Origin: Lumbricus terrestris
Lineage: Eukaryota; Annelida; Clitellata; Crassiclitellata; Lumbricidae
Direction of reading: 5' to 3'
Assembly: GCA_949752735.1 (NCBI GenBank)
Contig: OX457042.1
Location: 61,169,468-61,233,467 of the forward strand
DNA length: 64,000 nt
How positions within the stretch are numbered: position 1 is the stretch's first letter; every line of letters starts with the position of its first letter. The notes under the pieces are model-generated. The model ran no database searches. It was not told where the DNA came from and saw only the letters and a list, made by a program, of their open reading frames with translations. This document shows positions 49,874-62,110 of the stretch, piece by piece. A program made the position numbers and the translations under genes.

Positions 49874-50568
49874 CGTGTGACGAATCGTCCGTGTGACGAA
49901 CCGTCCGTGTGACGAATCGTCCGTGTGACGAATCGTCCGTGTGACGGATCGTCCGTGTGACCCATTGTCCGTGTGACCAATTGTCCGTGTGACGAATCGT
50001 CCGTGTGACGAACCATCCGTGTGACGAATCGTCCGTGTGACGAACCATCCGTGTGACGAATCGTCCGTGTGACGAATCGTCCGTGTGACGAATCGTCCGT
50101 GTGACGAACCATCCGTGTGACGAATCGTCCGTGTGACGAACCATCCGTGTGACGAATCGTCCGTGTGACGAATCGTCCGTGTGACGAATCGTCCGTGTGA
50201 CGAATCGTCCGTGTGACGAATCGTCCGTGTGACGAATCGTCCGTGTGACGAATCGTCCGTGTGACGAATCGTCCGTGTGACGAATCGTCCGTGTGACGAA
50301 TCGTCCGTGTGACGAATCGTCCGTGTGACCAATTGTCCGTGTGACCAATCGTCAGTGTGACGAATCGTCCGTGTGACCAATCGTCAGTGTGACGAATCGT
50401 CCGTGTGACCAATTATCTGTGTGACCAATTGTCCGTGTGACCAATCGTCCGTGTGACGAATCGTCCGTGTGACGAATCGTCGGTGTGACGAATCGTCCGT
50501 GTGACCAATTATCTGTGTGACGAACCATCCGTGTGACCAATCGACCGTGTGACCAATCGTCCGCTGTC
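49874..50568 (-). repeat. 16-bp satellite, about 43 copies
   Basis: Tandem GTCCGTGTGACGAATC with variants GAACCATCC, CCAATTGTCC and CCAATCGTC. Because 16 is not a multiple of 3 and the minus-strand unit lacks stops, all three minus frames stay open for up to 200 codons (HTDDSSHGRFVTRTIR repeats). These frames are artefacts of the repeat. Confidence 0.95.
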
Positions 50569-50826
50569 GAAACGTCCGCTAACTTGCCAGCTTACCTTTT
50601 TGCCAAAGAGAGACATGTATATAGGCCTATACATGTAGCCTACGTCTGTGCTAACGATGTCTTGTGGTCGTTACATAGAGTCTACTCAGCAGATACAAAC
50701 CTGCGATCACTCGATTACGATATGTAACAAAAGTTTATCGATATGCTTTTCATTTTTTCTCTTATGCATTAAGCTCATAATTAAGGTAATTTTGTTTTCT
50801 CTTTCATTGGAAATTTTCAGACATCA

Positions 50827-51082
50827 CAGTGGCGTAGCCATGAATTTACGATGGGGGGGGGGGTGTTTAATGGCCTGGCCGGATGCCCTTCTTGACACTA
50901 ACCCAACAGTATTACAGTAAATAAAAAGGGAATGAAGTAACAACGGGAATAAAGTAAGAAAAACAATTGCTACTACAAACAATTGTTTTGTTTTTCTTAT
51001 GTAAGTGAATAAATAACCTTTTCAAACACTTTCCCTAAGTCAATGGGGGTTTTATGCTCTAAGCCCCTTGTCTTCGCCACTG
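50827..51082. mobile_element. hAT-like MITE, 256 bp
   Basis: CAGTGGCG(T)AG at the left and CGCCACTG at the right, with imperfect 8-bp flanks AGACATCA / AAGCATCA. Contains a run of G and no coding frame. Confidence 0.65.
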
Positions 51083-53786
51083 AAGCATCATGTTTAGTTT
51101 TGTGATTCTCAATTAAAAGTGTTTAACAATAAGATGGTCAATCACATAAAGTTATTGTCAGCTATTATTATTATTTTTGGTGAGACGAAGTTAGCGCTTA
51201 TCTGAGATGCTTCCTTGTGCAACAATGTGCATTGAGTACCGATTTCTGATGGATTCAATGAATAGCAATACAAAGTTTTTGGCAACGACTGACGGTTGGA
51301 TTGGTTTTGATTTATTGTCATCGTCTCTGGCCATTATGAAATCTTTTCAGTCCAAACCAACGCTGGAAGATCACAGAAGAGAAACAACGGAATCTTGCTG
51401 AAGTCCCTGAATGTTTTTCTCGGTGCGTTATATGCTGAGGTTGCTGACGCGATTAACTTGACAATGATTGTTGAGCTTATAGGTTATCTTTGGCGGACCA
51501 CAGAGCAATAAAATCCTCTCACATTCAGTAACAAGTAGCTCTATTGACTATATATTCACGCCTTGATGTCATGCATCCTACTGAAGTGCCTTAAATATAC
51601 CAATATGCATATCAGTAGGCCTAGAAGCTTTCTACGATACAGCAGCGCCACCCAGAACCAGTCTACACACGCATCTATAAGAAGAGACTCGTTCTGAAAT
51701 AGAAGTTCGCTACGAACCAGTCCACATCCACTTAAGCCGGTGTTTCCATAACCCTATGAATATGCAGCAGGAGGACATGTTTATTATAAAACAGGTTAAA
51801 CCAACAAGCAGAACTGACACAACACATCACGTGCAACGTCTGCTTTGTCCCTCATACTCACTCAGGATTTTATTGCTCTATCGTCCTTGACGATAAGCTG
51901 TTCCTGCCGAACATCACTCGAGTCTAACCCTAAAGTAGGGCAACCCAGGATATGGTACGGTACCCTGTGCATTGTGCATAATGTGAAACGTCTAATTACC
52001 GTAGTATGGCATTTCAATAGGATGCAATTATAATGGTGACTACCAAGCGCCATCATCTTAAAACAATCTATAATAGCTGCCGATCTGGTTGTATCCTGGA
52101 TAGTCCCATATCTTGGTCATTCAAAGAGAAAATTAATATGAGCTGTGTGCTCAGTCTCATCAGCCAATGAACTTTAAAGTTTTCTCTTTCACAACATACT
52201 AATGCATTAGAGTTTTGATTTTCAAAGAACAGCAAAAAATATAATATTGGATCCAAGCAAAGGATATTAATTTTGGTCTCGAAGGCACAAAGAAGTAGGC
52301 TATAAAGTTTTAAATTAGAACTTCATTTGTCAAACGCCCTGGCGTAGTGAGACTCTATAAAGTTGTGATGTTGCAAGTGCTCAAATTTTTGGATATAAAT
52401 ATGCACCAATCATTTGATATCCTATTACTGAGAGCACACACGCGAAGGTAATTCTGAGCACGTGAAAACTGATCATGATATCCATACTCCAATCGAAGTG
52501 AGAAATGTAGAGAATCAATCGAAATTTGCTAGCAGACCAATAAAATTCTGCTTGACAACACACGACTAATATGAGTCATATGACTATTTTATCAAGACAT
52601 ATTAGGCCTACTGTAACAAAGATTTCTTTAGTGGCGATGACCTATATTTGTAGACATAAATAGACTCCAATCAGCTGACATCCTGGTTTGAATGCCCAAA
52701 CAAATTAAGACTTCGTAATCTATTCTGTATATTTATCGTGAATTATAACTTTTGCTACACTGCCACTTCGTACATGCAGATAGGCTACCCTTGTTTAACG
52801 TTCATTAAAGGAATTGGTGCCAGATTAAAAACGAACGCCTCAACTAATATCTGTATTCGAAAACTATGGATTCTTCTGTAGAAATAATCAACCGAGCCGA
52901 TAATGAAATCAACCTCGATGATGGCCAGCGACGCTGTTGGCGACTGCCTTCAGCTCGGAAGAGAGGTAGGTCTCATCACATACATAAAAATATCGAAGTT
53001 TCAAAACTTCACGAAGTTCACTTGGAAAGCATTGCATAATATTATACGTGCGAATGGCTATAAAATCTCTCGTGCTCAGTTCGCTGATTGATGAATTTTG
53101 CATTATTTTTTGAGGACACAATAATTATCCTAAAAGTAAACTCAAGATCAGTATAGATGGCAATTTGAGGTTTCATACTTAGGCTATAGGCTACATTTCC
53201 ACGATTTGTGACTTAGGCCCTAATCCAATCGAAGTGTAAGCAATGAATCCCATTCTGTTCATAATTAGATCAAAAACACATTGCACAACTAAATATTTTG
53301 CTATTATTTCCTTCACGCATGAAGCAGAATCCAGATCCAGATCATTCACTTTCCAAATCCGATCTGCCGCTTCTCTTTGTCTGTTTCACTAATCGGGGCA
53401 ACCGAGGTTGTCATGGAAATTTTAGTTTTTGGCCCTATCTCGCCACCAATTTGCCAGCCCGAATTTCAACAAATCTTCTTCTTCTTCTTCTTTGTTGATT
53501 ACAGCCAACATCCATGTTCGCAAGAACTGAATTCTTCTCATTGGTTTACATTATTCTTGGAACATATTTACATGTAATTGACAAGTGATAGTAGGTGCAA
53601 TGAAACTCCGCCACAGCTCGTACATTGGCAGCGCCAGTCCTAAGCCTCGGCTTGGAAGTCGTTTCAGTTGGATAGAAAAAAACAAAAGAATGAAGATAAT
53701 TATAGGCTACTAAGCAAACAGTGAGTAGGCCTATGTACTTTACTGAACCGCCTGCAAAAGCAGTTTGGTCAAGTTTTATAAATATA
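51083..53786. other. No confident gene; one possible small exon
   Basis: AT-rich. From ATG 52866 a 57-codon frame (MDSSVEIINRADNEINLDDG, then QRRCWRLPSARKR) contains a good GAGAG-GTAGGT donor at about 52967 and could be an upstream exon of gene copy 2. A (TTC) tract lies at about 53476-53493. Confidence 0.35.
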
Positions 53787-53819
53787 CTAGCTTGAGTACC
53801 CGGCGTTGCCCGGGAATTT

Positions 53820-53960
53820 TAGGATCCCGTTCCCCTCTCTCCTCTCCTCCCCTCCCTTCCCCTTCCCCTCCACTCCCTCTCCCACTGACCTCTCCCTCAA
53901 ACCCCCTCCCCTCCTCTCCTCCCCTTTCCCTTTCCCAAAACCACTCCCATCCCCTTCCTT
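53820..53960 (+). repeat. Pyrimidine-rich tract
   Basis: CTCCCC/TTCCCC-type low-complexity sequence, followed by a CACACA array at about 54031-54050. Confidence 0.8.
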
Positions 53961-54701
53961 CCTTCTCTGCCCCTTCCCATCCCGTTCGCAAGCCCCTCCA
54001 GCTCCGAAACTGTAGGCGTATAATTCTGGACACACACACATACACACACATCCACATTCTCCTTTCTCTGTGGTTTCTGCACTGCATGAGAGTGCCAATT
54101 GATATCTTGGTAAATACAACTATTGCTGGATGTCTGTTCTGTTAGCATAGTTGAGATTTCTGTGATCTGCGTTCTTGTGAATTATTGTTTCAACTGCATA
54201 ATGTTGTACACTGAAACCGGATCGTTGAATAAACGAAAATCTATACTATGACGTCAGACATGACTAACTCATGCGCGAACTATCCTCTGCTGTTTAAGAT
54301 GGCGACGTGTCCAACGGTAGGCATGGCAAATCTCTATAGTATAGGCTAAATTGAAATGTTGATATCTCGGGTTTTAAGGTGAGTTGAGAGCTTAAATTAG
54401 TCATCCTGACCCACAAATGGTAAACGTGTATTTTAGTATCTTAAATTATTTTCACGCTTATAATGGCACAAAAAGCGCCTTAAAATATTTATGCCAGCGC
54501 GCTATTGCCTAACTGATGTATTATTACACTTGGAATTTGTTAAAAAGAAGGAAATCGATTGAAAAATTGTAATATTTTGTCATAACAAACCGCCGATCGA
54601 AGTTGGGTAAACGTGTATTTTAGTATCTTAAATTATTTTCACGCTTATAATGGCACAAAAAGCGCCTTAAAATATTTATGCCAACGCGCTATTGCCTAAC
54701 T

Positions 54702-54913
54702 CAGCGGTTCTCAACCTTTTTTGTGTGGCGACCCCTTGGTAGCATTTCGAAAGTTGTGACGACCCCCAACAACAAAAATTAATTGATTGAGTAACCCCTC
54801 ACAGTTTTTTTCACTATTGTTCATTTTATGCATTTTCATTTCACATTTCGAAAAACCACTATTGGCAATAGCATATATATATATATATATATATTTAAAT
54901 ATATATATATATT

Positions 54914-54959
<46 letters not shown>

Positions 54960-56110
54960 GTTACTTTGCACTTGCGATTCAGAGATCTACCTATTCGATA
55001 GTTTGAAGTTCAAGTTTCTTAAGTCTATTCAACAAGAGGGAGGGGTTGTAGCCTAAGCGCTACTCCCATTTGCGAAATTTTTAGATTTTCACACTGCAAT
55101 GGTATCATTTCAAGCTGTCATTCTAACAAAATTGCTCACCATTTGAGTGTTGATAGTTGTTGTTTAAGGCTTCAAAAGTTCCCATCGCATTATTTTTAAA
55201 AAAATTGAATTTCCACACCGCAATGGTGACATTTTATGCTGTCATCTCAAAAACATTTCTCATGATTAGATCTACTTTGCGGAAAGACATGGTTGAGGAC
55301 TTTAGTAAATTCCTCTTCCATTGTTTAGGCTAACGTTTTTGAATTTCCACGTTGCAAATGGTAGCAATTAAAGCTGTCAGCTTCGCAAAATTGCTCACTT
55401 TTCAATGCTGATATATTACTATAGTCAGCGCTTTTACGATATTTTGGATTTGCATAATGTAACTGTATCATTTTAAGCTGTCATCTTAACAAAGTTTCTC
55501 CTGATTTCAGTGCTCAGATACATGATTTCTGACTTCAATAAATGTTCCACACACATTGTTTAAAATTTGTTTTCATTTGCAAACGGTAATAATGACATTT
55601 TAAGCTGGCATCTTTAAAAACTTGCTTTTAACGGATAAGCAGTGGATAACACTTAATAATTTTATAATGATATTTATTAAATAAATATCAAATATTGGAT
55701 GATATAAGAAGCTTGGTCTCCGCCACTAATTTCGAGGGGACCTTTCACTGTCACCCCAAGTCTCCGCTCCTGTAATGACCTCACTACAGTTGATAGCATT
55801 GATTCTTTGAGCAAGCCGAATATTGTTTAATTTTTTTATTTAGGCTATGGTGAAAGTGGAATTTATATTTGAAAACTAAAACAGAAAATAATAAATTCAC
55901 TGCCGTAATCAAACGATTGACTCATAGGCGATAGTAGGCCTATCAGCAAAAATTTATTTTAAAATGTTAGGCTTATAGTATACCGGTAGTAGATTGCGTT
56001 GAAATTGCTATTACATATTTTGAAAATTTCTGAGAGGCCATGCAGGCGACCCCTGGCAAATCGTCAGGCGACCCCCGCGGGGGTCGCAACCCACAGGTTG
56101 AGAACCGCTG
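54702..56110. mobile_element. hAT element (non-autonomous), 1409 bp
   Basis: Ends CAGCGGTTCTCAACCT(TT) and AGGTTGAGAACCGCTG, with perfect 8-bp target duplication GCCTAACT (54694-54701 and 56111-56118). It interrupts a repeat block whose halves match the intact copy at 54420-54605. It contains a (TA)n array at 54868-54957 and no transposase. Confidence 0.95.
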
Positions 56111-56319
56111 GCCTAACTGATGTATTATTATACTTGGAATTTGTTAAAAAGAAGGAAATCGATTGAAAATTTGTAATATTTTGTCATAACAAACCGCCGA
56201 TCGAAGTTGTTATTAAAATCTGACCCTTTCCGGAAGTTGCTTGTGGCAGGTGTGCAATAAGACAGCAGGCAAAAGTAAATAAGTAAGTAAAAGTCCAGCT
56301 TTTTCAATTGCATCAGCTG

Positions 56320-56700
56320 TTTTATGAATCCAACTTCTGTTTCAATAATGATTATTTTTCATCAATCCAGCTCCAATTTAGGATAGAATATTTTTATTCA
56401 CCCAGCTTCTATTTCTCGCACGTTATTTTCGTCAACCCAGCTTCTATTTCAGATATAAAAATACCATCATCCAGCTTCCATTACTTAAGCGTTTTTTCAT
56501 CAATCCGGCTTCTATTTCATATCTAGAAATACCTTCATCCAGTTTTTATTTCTCATGCGTTATTTTTGTCAATCCAGCTTCTATTTCACCTGTAAAAGAA
56601 CCATCATCCAGATTCCATTTCTCTTGCGCTTTTTCTTCAATCCAACCTCCATTTCACCTGTAGAAACTTTCATCCAGCTTCCATTTCTCATTTTGAACTT
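56320..56700 (+). repeat. Minisatellite, same family as 757-960
   Basis: About ten diverged copies of (T)CAATCCAGCTTC(C/T)ATTTC plus a variable spacer with AC.TGTA.AAA or CTTGCGCTTTTT. Confidence 0.75.
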
Positions 56701-57113
56701 AGGTTCGAAGTCTTGACGTACACGTTATTTATAGTCGCACAATATACGTCGATGGTTTGGACACGCACCAACAGCAACTTCCGGTGGTGTTGTGATTCAT
56801 TGGCGATTCGAACGGTGATTTCGCATGGGAAAAGTGACATTTTAAAAACACGTTTTCTCTCAATATTCTTGTTCTTAACAAATTTTAAGTGTGCTGTTCC
56901 ATGAGTTGGTCAAATGTACGCTGTTTGGAATAATTTACGGCGATCTTTGAGGTATTATAATAGTGAAAATAATTTAAGATACTAAAATACACGTTTACCC
57001 CACAAATTCGCACGAGAAGCTAAAAAATAGTTTGGTCTTGCGAAATGAATCGGCGTCTGAGTCTTTCTTGGGACGGACATCCATACATACAGATCTCAGA
57101 ATTATAGTATAGA

Positions 57114-57976
57114 TGTTCCAATATTGCATAACCAACATTGGTTTTATTTTTTTATATGCAACGAATGAACAAAATGAAGATTCTTCTAGCCCAAGGGTAG
57201 GAACACACATTAATTTTATTGATCCGAATTACACAGAAACAGGTAGGCCTATACGCAAATTATACAAACTTTTCTGACTTAGCCTGAATTGACCATCTAC
57301 TGATGGTATACATGTGTGTTGGATATCAACGCTGTTTATAGTAACAGTGAACTTAAAGGTCTACTATTTATAAGAAACCTAATGTTAAATTTGACACCAA
57401 CACGAAAATATCCAGTGTTTTTCGATTACTTCGTACTGAACTGGTTTTTTGTTTGTTAGAGTGTCACTGGCAGCTGTAATAAAAAAAATTGGCGTTATTG
57501 GCCTAATAGATTGAATATGCACTGCTAAGTAATAGGCTAATTATTACTTACGACATAGTTTCGACTACTTTGCGTCCAAATGATACGATTCTAAACTCTC
57601 CTTTGCTCAGGAATTCACACTTCTTTGAAAGCTCCAATCTTTGCAGGAGTGAATTCAGAAACGACCGTTTTACCAAGTTTGCACTGCTTTTCCTTGTTGT
57701 CTGAGGTAGGCTAATTTGTTTAGCTTGTCTTCTAAATGATCACACAGAAGTTCTGTAGGCCTATAAAAATCATGAGTTTCAGACGAATAATCTTAGGGTC
57801 TATTTGCTCGGTGAAACAATAAAGCCACGCAACTGCAAAAGTGAAATAATGGACTATAACAAGTTAGAAGTCGGATTGGTGAAATTGAGATTTCCATAAT
57901 TTTTTGGATGCTTATGGTTAAGTATTTTAGTTCTAAATTTCTTAAGAGGTAACAATGGAGCAGCGAAAGGAACAAA
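57114..57976. other. No gene identified
   Basis: AT-rich, several TAGGCCTA sites, no coding evidence. Confidence 0.4.
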
Positions 57977-58320
57977 ATTAACCCTCATTCGAACAAGGGG
58001 TCTGGCCAGACCACATTTCATATAATTTCTTGAATAACTTTTCTAAAAGTGATATTTTCTCAAATTGATTTTATAATTTTGTTCCTATATTGCTGAGCTA
58101 CATTTAGCACATCCAAACGACTAAATCAATTTAGTAACAAGGAGGTGCTGAATACAATTGTACTGTCTCAGACTTTATTGATTGCAGTTTCCGCAGTGAG
58201 AGCACCAACAAATGATGTGAACGTTTAGAGATGACAATACCTGAAGAACAACTTCAGATATTTCTAATGATGAAAACAATTTTGAAATTGAAGATGATAA
58301 TGAACATGAATCGTGTTGAT
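57977..58320 (+). mobile_element. Possible piggyBac 5' remnant
   Basis: TTAACCCTCATTCGAACAAG and GGGGTCTGGCCAGACC look like a piggyBac end at its TTAA site. The acidic frame NFEIEDDNEHE near 58280-58310 is like the N-terminus of such transposases. No right end found. Confidence 0.4.
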
Positions 58321-58391
58321 AACCTTGATAAACTAATCGTGATGCATAATATAATTTTCCAGCGTTAAGTTTGTATGTGTTTGCATTTCAG

Positions 58392-58584
58392 TTGTACATG
58401 TATGATCTTCCACTGGAGGTGTTGGATATTATTTTACAAAAGTCTTATCTACACTGGATATTGAATACAACAGCAAATCAAAGAGACAATGAAGTTATCA
58501 GGTCTCTTATATCAGTCGATGTTTGCTTTTGTGAAAGAATTACCAGAAAGCGGTCGAAGGGGGCAATCTGGCGTTACTTGAAAG
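58392..58584 (+). CDS. F-box-like exon, gene copy 2
   Basis: Paralogue of the exon at 5567: LYMYDLPLEVLDIILQ, then SYLHWILNTTANQRDNEVIR, SLISVDVCFCERITRKR, then IWRYLK. The acceptor TGCATTTCAG and the preceding 50 bp also match copy 1. The donor position corresponds to AAAG-GCAAGA, a GC-type donor where copy 1 has GTAGGC; it gives the same phase-1 end. If the GC donor is not used, the frame runs on to a stop at 58652. The exon is otherwise intact, unlike copy 1, which has a foldback beside it. Confidence 0.5.
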
Positions 58585-59069
58585 GCAAGATTCATTCCAG
58601 ACATAACATTCCAATTGACCAGCTTCGACCACAAGTGATTTCGAAAGAATAGTCTACTATAATTCGTAAGACAGAAGTCAATCCATCACTAAAACAAAGA
58701 TTTTCATTCACAGCCGACATAAATAGATCTAATACAGTTTGAATGCTCGACTCTCAGTCAATCCGGCTGACAATATTTTGTCCTCTAAAAACTTAAATGG
58801 TTCAATTTCAGTGAGACTTCATTGATTTGCACAGAATAGCCTCGGTGAACAACGTAGGATGCCCCGTCATTAGCGCGCAGGTCAAATGCGCGCCGACAAT
58901 AGCGCGTGGTCAAAGACATTGGTACATTACGGTATAGCGGAACCAAAACCAGCAGGCGTCGGTTAAGTCTGAATATAATTGGCCTGTTCCTGCTTAAACA
59001 GCTGTTCTTGTTTAAATGGATCCCGAATTGACGAGAACGGTTGTCGTTTATATAGAGGCTGGACTGTTG
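58585..59069. other. Intron of gene copy 2
   Basis: 58605-58665 matches the copy 1 intron at 9040-9110. No coding evidence. Confidence 0.5.
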
Positions 59070-59230
59070 AAAAGAATACCGATTAAATGGAAGCTGGATT
59101 GATGAAAATGAGTCTAGCTAATATAGAAGGTGGACTGATGAAAAGAAATCACAAATAAATGGGGGCTGGATACTTGAAAAATAAAAGTTGGATTGAAAAC
59201 AGAAAGTCATACTTAAATAAAAGCCAGATT
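59070..59230 (-). repeat. Minisatellite, inverted copy of the CATCCAGCTTCC family
   Basis: Units such as TGGAAGCTGGATTGATGAAAA and GGGGGCTGGATACTTGAAAA; the reverse complement of the 757-960 and 56320-56700 arrays. Confidence 0.7.
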
Positions 59231-59264
59231 GATGACAATAGTTTTTTAAAATAGGATCTTTATC

Positions 59265-59530
59265 TTGTCTGCATATTATGTCAGCCTATGTGTGTCTGCT
59301 TGTGTCTGTCTTTGCCTGTCTTTCTGTGTCTCTGTATGCTCATGTCTGCATATGTCTGCCTCTGTCTGTCTGTGTCTTCCAATTTCAGTTTATGTCAGTC
59401 TACGTCCATCTATCTCTACCAATGTATGTTTGTCTCTTTTTTGTGTTGGACTGTCGGTGTACTTAAGTTACCTATGTCTGTCTCTGTGTCCGTATATAGC
59501 AGTAGTGCACACACACACACACAATCACAC
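59265..59530 (+). repeat. TGTCTG-rich low-complexity and CA array
   Basis: Imperfect TGTCTG/TGTCTC repeats followed by (CA)n at 59508-59535. The open frames across it are low-complexity artefacts. Confidence 0.8.
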
Positions 59531-59612
59531 ACACAGACCTATCATGGAACTGTCTCCCAGCGAATATCCAGGAAATCAAGACCCAATCTACTACTATTTT
59601 TCTACTAGTTTT

Positions 59613-59695
59613 TAATAGCTAAAACTGCACCTGCTCTCGAGCTCTGTGCACTAACTCTGACAGTCTGTTGACAGTGCGTGTAAGGCATCCCAGAG
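59613..59695 (+). mobile_element. LINE 3' fragment related to the nested copy at 48387
   Basis: Shares CTGCTCTCGAGCTC, CTAACTCTGACAGT and TTGACA.T(G)CGTGTAA(G)GCATCC with 48415-48475. Confidence 0.65.
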
Positions 59696-59791
59696 GTTAC
59701 ATATGTCTGTCTCTCTGTCCGTATATAGCTACATACTACACCCACAAGACAAATTCATTGCAGCTATATTGTAGGCCTACACTCCCTACAG

Positions 59792-61115
59792 CAGTGGTTT
59801 TCAACCTTTTTGTAGTGGCGGAACCTTTCTCAAAGCACTATTTTCTCGCGGAACCCTGCGCTTCTCCTCCATTCAGTATTTCAAGACATAGGCCTACCTG
59901 GCTTATTTTTGTAAAGTATCTGATATTAAGATTGAAATTAATGTACGTGACTTGCGCTTCTGGTCCAGTGGATAGTATCACATTAAAAATACAAATAGGC
60001 CTACATGCTTTAGAATTCTAGAAGTGTAGGCCCAGTGCACAAAACACCGTCACAAAACAACTGCATTTCTGTTCCGTTGAACCAACAACTATCCATCCAT
60101 CTGACATATGGGCAGAATAATGAGAATATTGAAAAATGAAAATGCGCTCCATTATCGAACAGTGCTATGGACAAGTTGTGTTAAAGTATCCTTCCTCAAG
60201 TTTACTGCGTAATTTGTGCCTAGTTTAAGTCTTGGATGCATAGTATATGGAAAGACGCGTATAGGCCGAAACACATATAATGATTTATCTTCAGCAAGTC
60301 GCTTTGGGGATCAACCGTCATATTAAGAGTGGTGAGTGGCACGAAGCTATAGTGGGCAATGGGTTTCAGGCTTTCAGCTCATTTGGGGAGTTTCAGCTTC
60401 ATTTTATGGTTATAATATGTTCCTGCACCTAAAAAGTGTTTCTGTCACAATAATCACAAATCCAGTTCTTGTTTTAAACATCTTATGCGATTTTTCGTCA
60501 GGCAAACAGAAGGGCCTATAGGCCTGTCAGTTAAAGATTCTGCAGATATCCTAGCAATATAGGCTTGAGGCCTATTCTGTTCTTAACATTTGCAAAAAAT
60601 AATTCTAATATCCGCGACCTCTGGATGAGAAACTTAACCACTGGCTCTTCAAAATGAACTGACCACAAGAAGAATAAACCAAACAAGTCGCTGGTCTATT
60701 ATAGTGCTCAGCAGGTTCTGTTTGTTCAGAACAGATCTCGAGCGTCCAAACAGCTTAAAACCAATGATAAGAATGTTTTGTTTGTTTGACTGGACGGTTG
60801 GAAATGTAGGCAATCTATAAGCTTGTAGGTAGGTCTATAGATTCCCATTTGATGCATGTGCATTCCGAATAACAAGACTCAGCAATGCCAATGAGCTATA
60901 GCCTAACGACATAATCATAGAAAACAGCAGTATACATTTACGTAATAACGTTATTTTAAGCAAGAATGACTGAAAGCTGTGAAACAATCTACTCATTGCC
61001 AATACTTTTGCGATTTCAGTTAGTGATATAATATTTTCCACCAAACTGCCGCGGAACCCCTGGCCGACGCCCGCGGAACCCTAGGGTTCCGCGGAACCCC
61101 GGTTGAAAATCACTG
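59792..61115. mobile_element. hAT element (non-autonomous), 1324 bp
   Basis: Ends CAGTGGTTTTCAACCTTTTT and CCGGTTGAAAATCACTG, with perfect 8-bp duplication CCCTACAG (59784-59791 and 61116-61123). Tips resemble those of 54702-56110 (CAG.GGTT.TCAACC), so they belong to related families. No transposase frame. Confidence 0.95.
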
Positions 61116-61389
61116 CCCTACAGCAACCAGCTTCCTGGCACTAAGCATAAGCAATTAGCTCACTATGAAAATGGCGGAAGGCAGTGGGCGATGCCAACCC
61201 ACTCTCAAGTCAGTCACACATTCTGACTGCAGCCGCGGAGAGGAGTAAACGTAGGGCCAACTGTTTGCTATTTACATGCATACCGTGGTTGTGGTGAGTT
61301 TGGCTTTGTTGATAGTCAGTAAAATAAATCGAAGGACCCCTCCCGACGTTGCTGCTCAAGGCGTCCTGCATCAATATAATCGCTCCATA

Positions 61390-62061
61390 ATATTATATAC
61401 TTTCTCCACCTCAGTCCGTGACCTTGGTGTTGTGCTAGACCAGGAACTTACTTTTGTACCTCACATTAATCGTCTCAGTCGCTCCTGTTTCTATCAGCTG
61501 CGCCAGCTTCGCACTGTCGCTCGCTCTCTCTCAACTGGTGCTGCAACTACGCTTGTACATTCCTTTGTCTCAGCTCGTCTTGACTATTGCCTATCCCTTT
61601 ATGCTGGTTTACCATCTGGTCGATTATCTTCTCTTGACCGTATTTTGCGCGCTGCAGCACGCCTCATTGGTCATCTGCCCAAATTTGGTCATGTTACAAA
61701 TTACATGCTGGAGGTTCTGCATTGGCTCCCAGTCCGTCAGCGCATCGAATACAGAATCTCGTCCTTAATATGGCGCTGCCAGCTAGGTCTTGCTCCATCT
61801 TACCTACTCGATCTTTGTCGGCCTGTGTTAAGTGCTCGGACTGGTCGGTCCCTACGCTCGGCTGTTAGGGAAGTACTCTTTGTCCCATTTGCTCGTACCT
61901 CCATCATGCAGAGTCGTGCTTTTTCTGTGGTTGGCCCAGTGGTATGGAATGCCCTCCCACTTGAGCTGCGCCTGTTCCCTAGATCACTCTCTGACACATT
62001 CTATAAGCACTTAAAAACTGTTCTGTTTGTCCGTACTGGAGTCGGGAGCGCCTCTGAGTAG
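61390..62061 (+). pseudogene. LINE RT C-terminal fragment
   Basis: Open to the natural stop and reads VRDLGVVLDQELTFVPHINR, LSRSCFYQLRQLR, LVHSFVSARLDYCLSLYAGL, LIGHLPKFGHVT, LHWLPVRQRIEYRI, WNALPLELR and FYKHLKTVLF. These are the C-terminal blocks of CR1/L2-type polymerases. The catalytic YADD region and everything upstream are absent, so it is a dead 5'-truncated copy. The unbroken frame suggests a fairly recent arrival. It lies in the intron of gene copy 2. Confidence 0.9.
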
Positions 62062-62110
62062 TTTCCTTGAAGAGGCGCTATATAAATACTCGAATGAATG
62101 AATGAATGAA
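61390..62110 (+). mobile_element. CR1-like LINE, 3' part
   Basis: Truncated RT C-terminus followed by a short 3' untranslated part, GGCGCTATATAAATACTCG and a (GAAT)n tail (62092-62110). Confidence 0.9.

Larger units (their letters stand above)
53787..57113 (-). mobile_element. Helitron-like unit, minus strand, with nested hAT
   Basis: On the minus strand the 3' end has hairpin CCCGGGCAACGCCGGG, then TACTCAAG, CTAG (53790-53787) and T. The 5' end TCTATACT at 57113 is preceded by A, giving the A/T insertion site of Helitrons. A second 5'-like sequence (CTATACTATAGAG on the minus strand, near 54346) means this may instead be a short unit 53787-54346 beside a separate one. No Rep/helicase is seen. 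Internal GTAAACGTGTATTTTAGTAT blocks occur at 54419, 54607 and inverted at 56965. Confidence 0.55.

Noticed and set aside
49804..50540. Long open frames of 170-202 codons on the minus strand
   Set aside because: They exist because the 16-bp satellite unit lacks stop codons; three overlapping frames give the same peptide repeat.
53776..54148. Arginine/glycine-rich ORFs on the minus strand
   Set aside because: They come from the pyrimidine tract and CA repeat within the Helitron-like unit.
59265..59615. Cysteine/serine-rich 116-codon ORF resembling a secreted peptide
   Set aside because: TGTCTG low-complexity repeat read in three overlapping frames.
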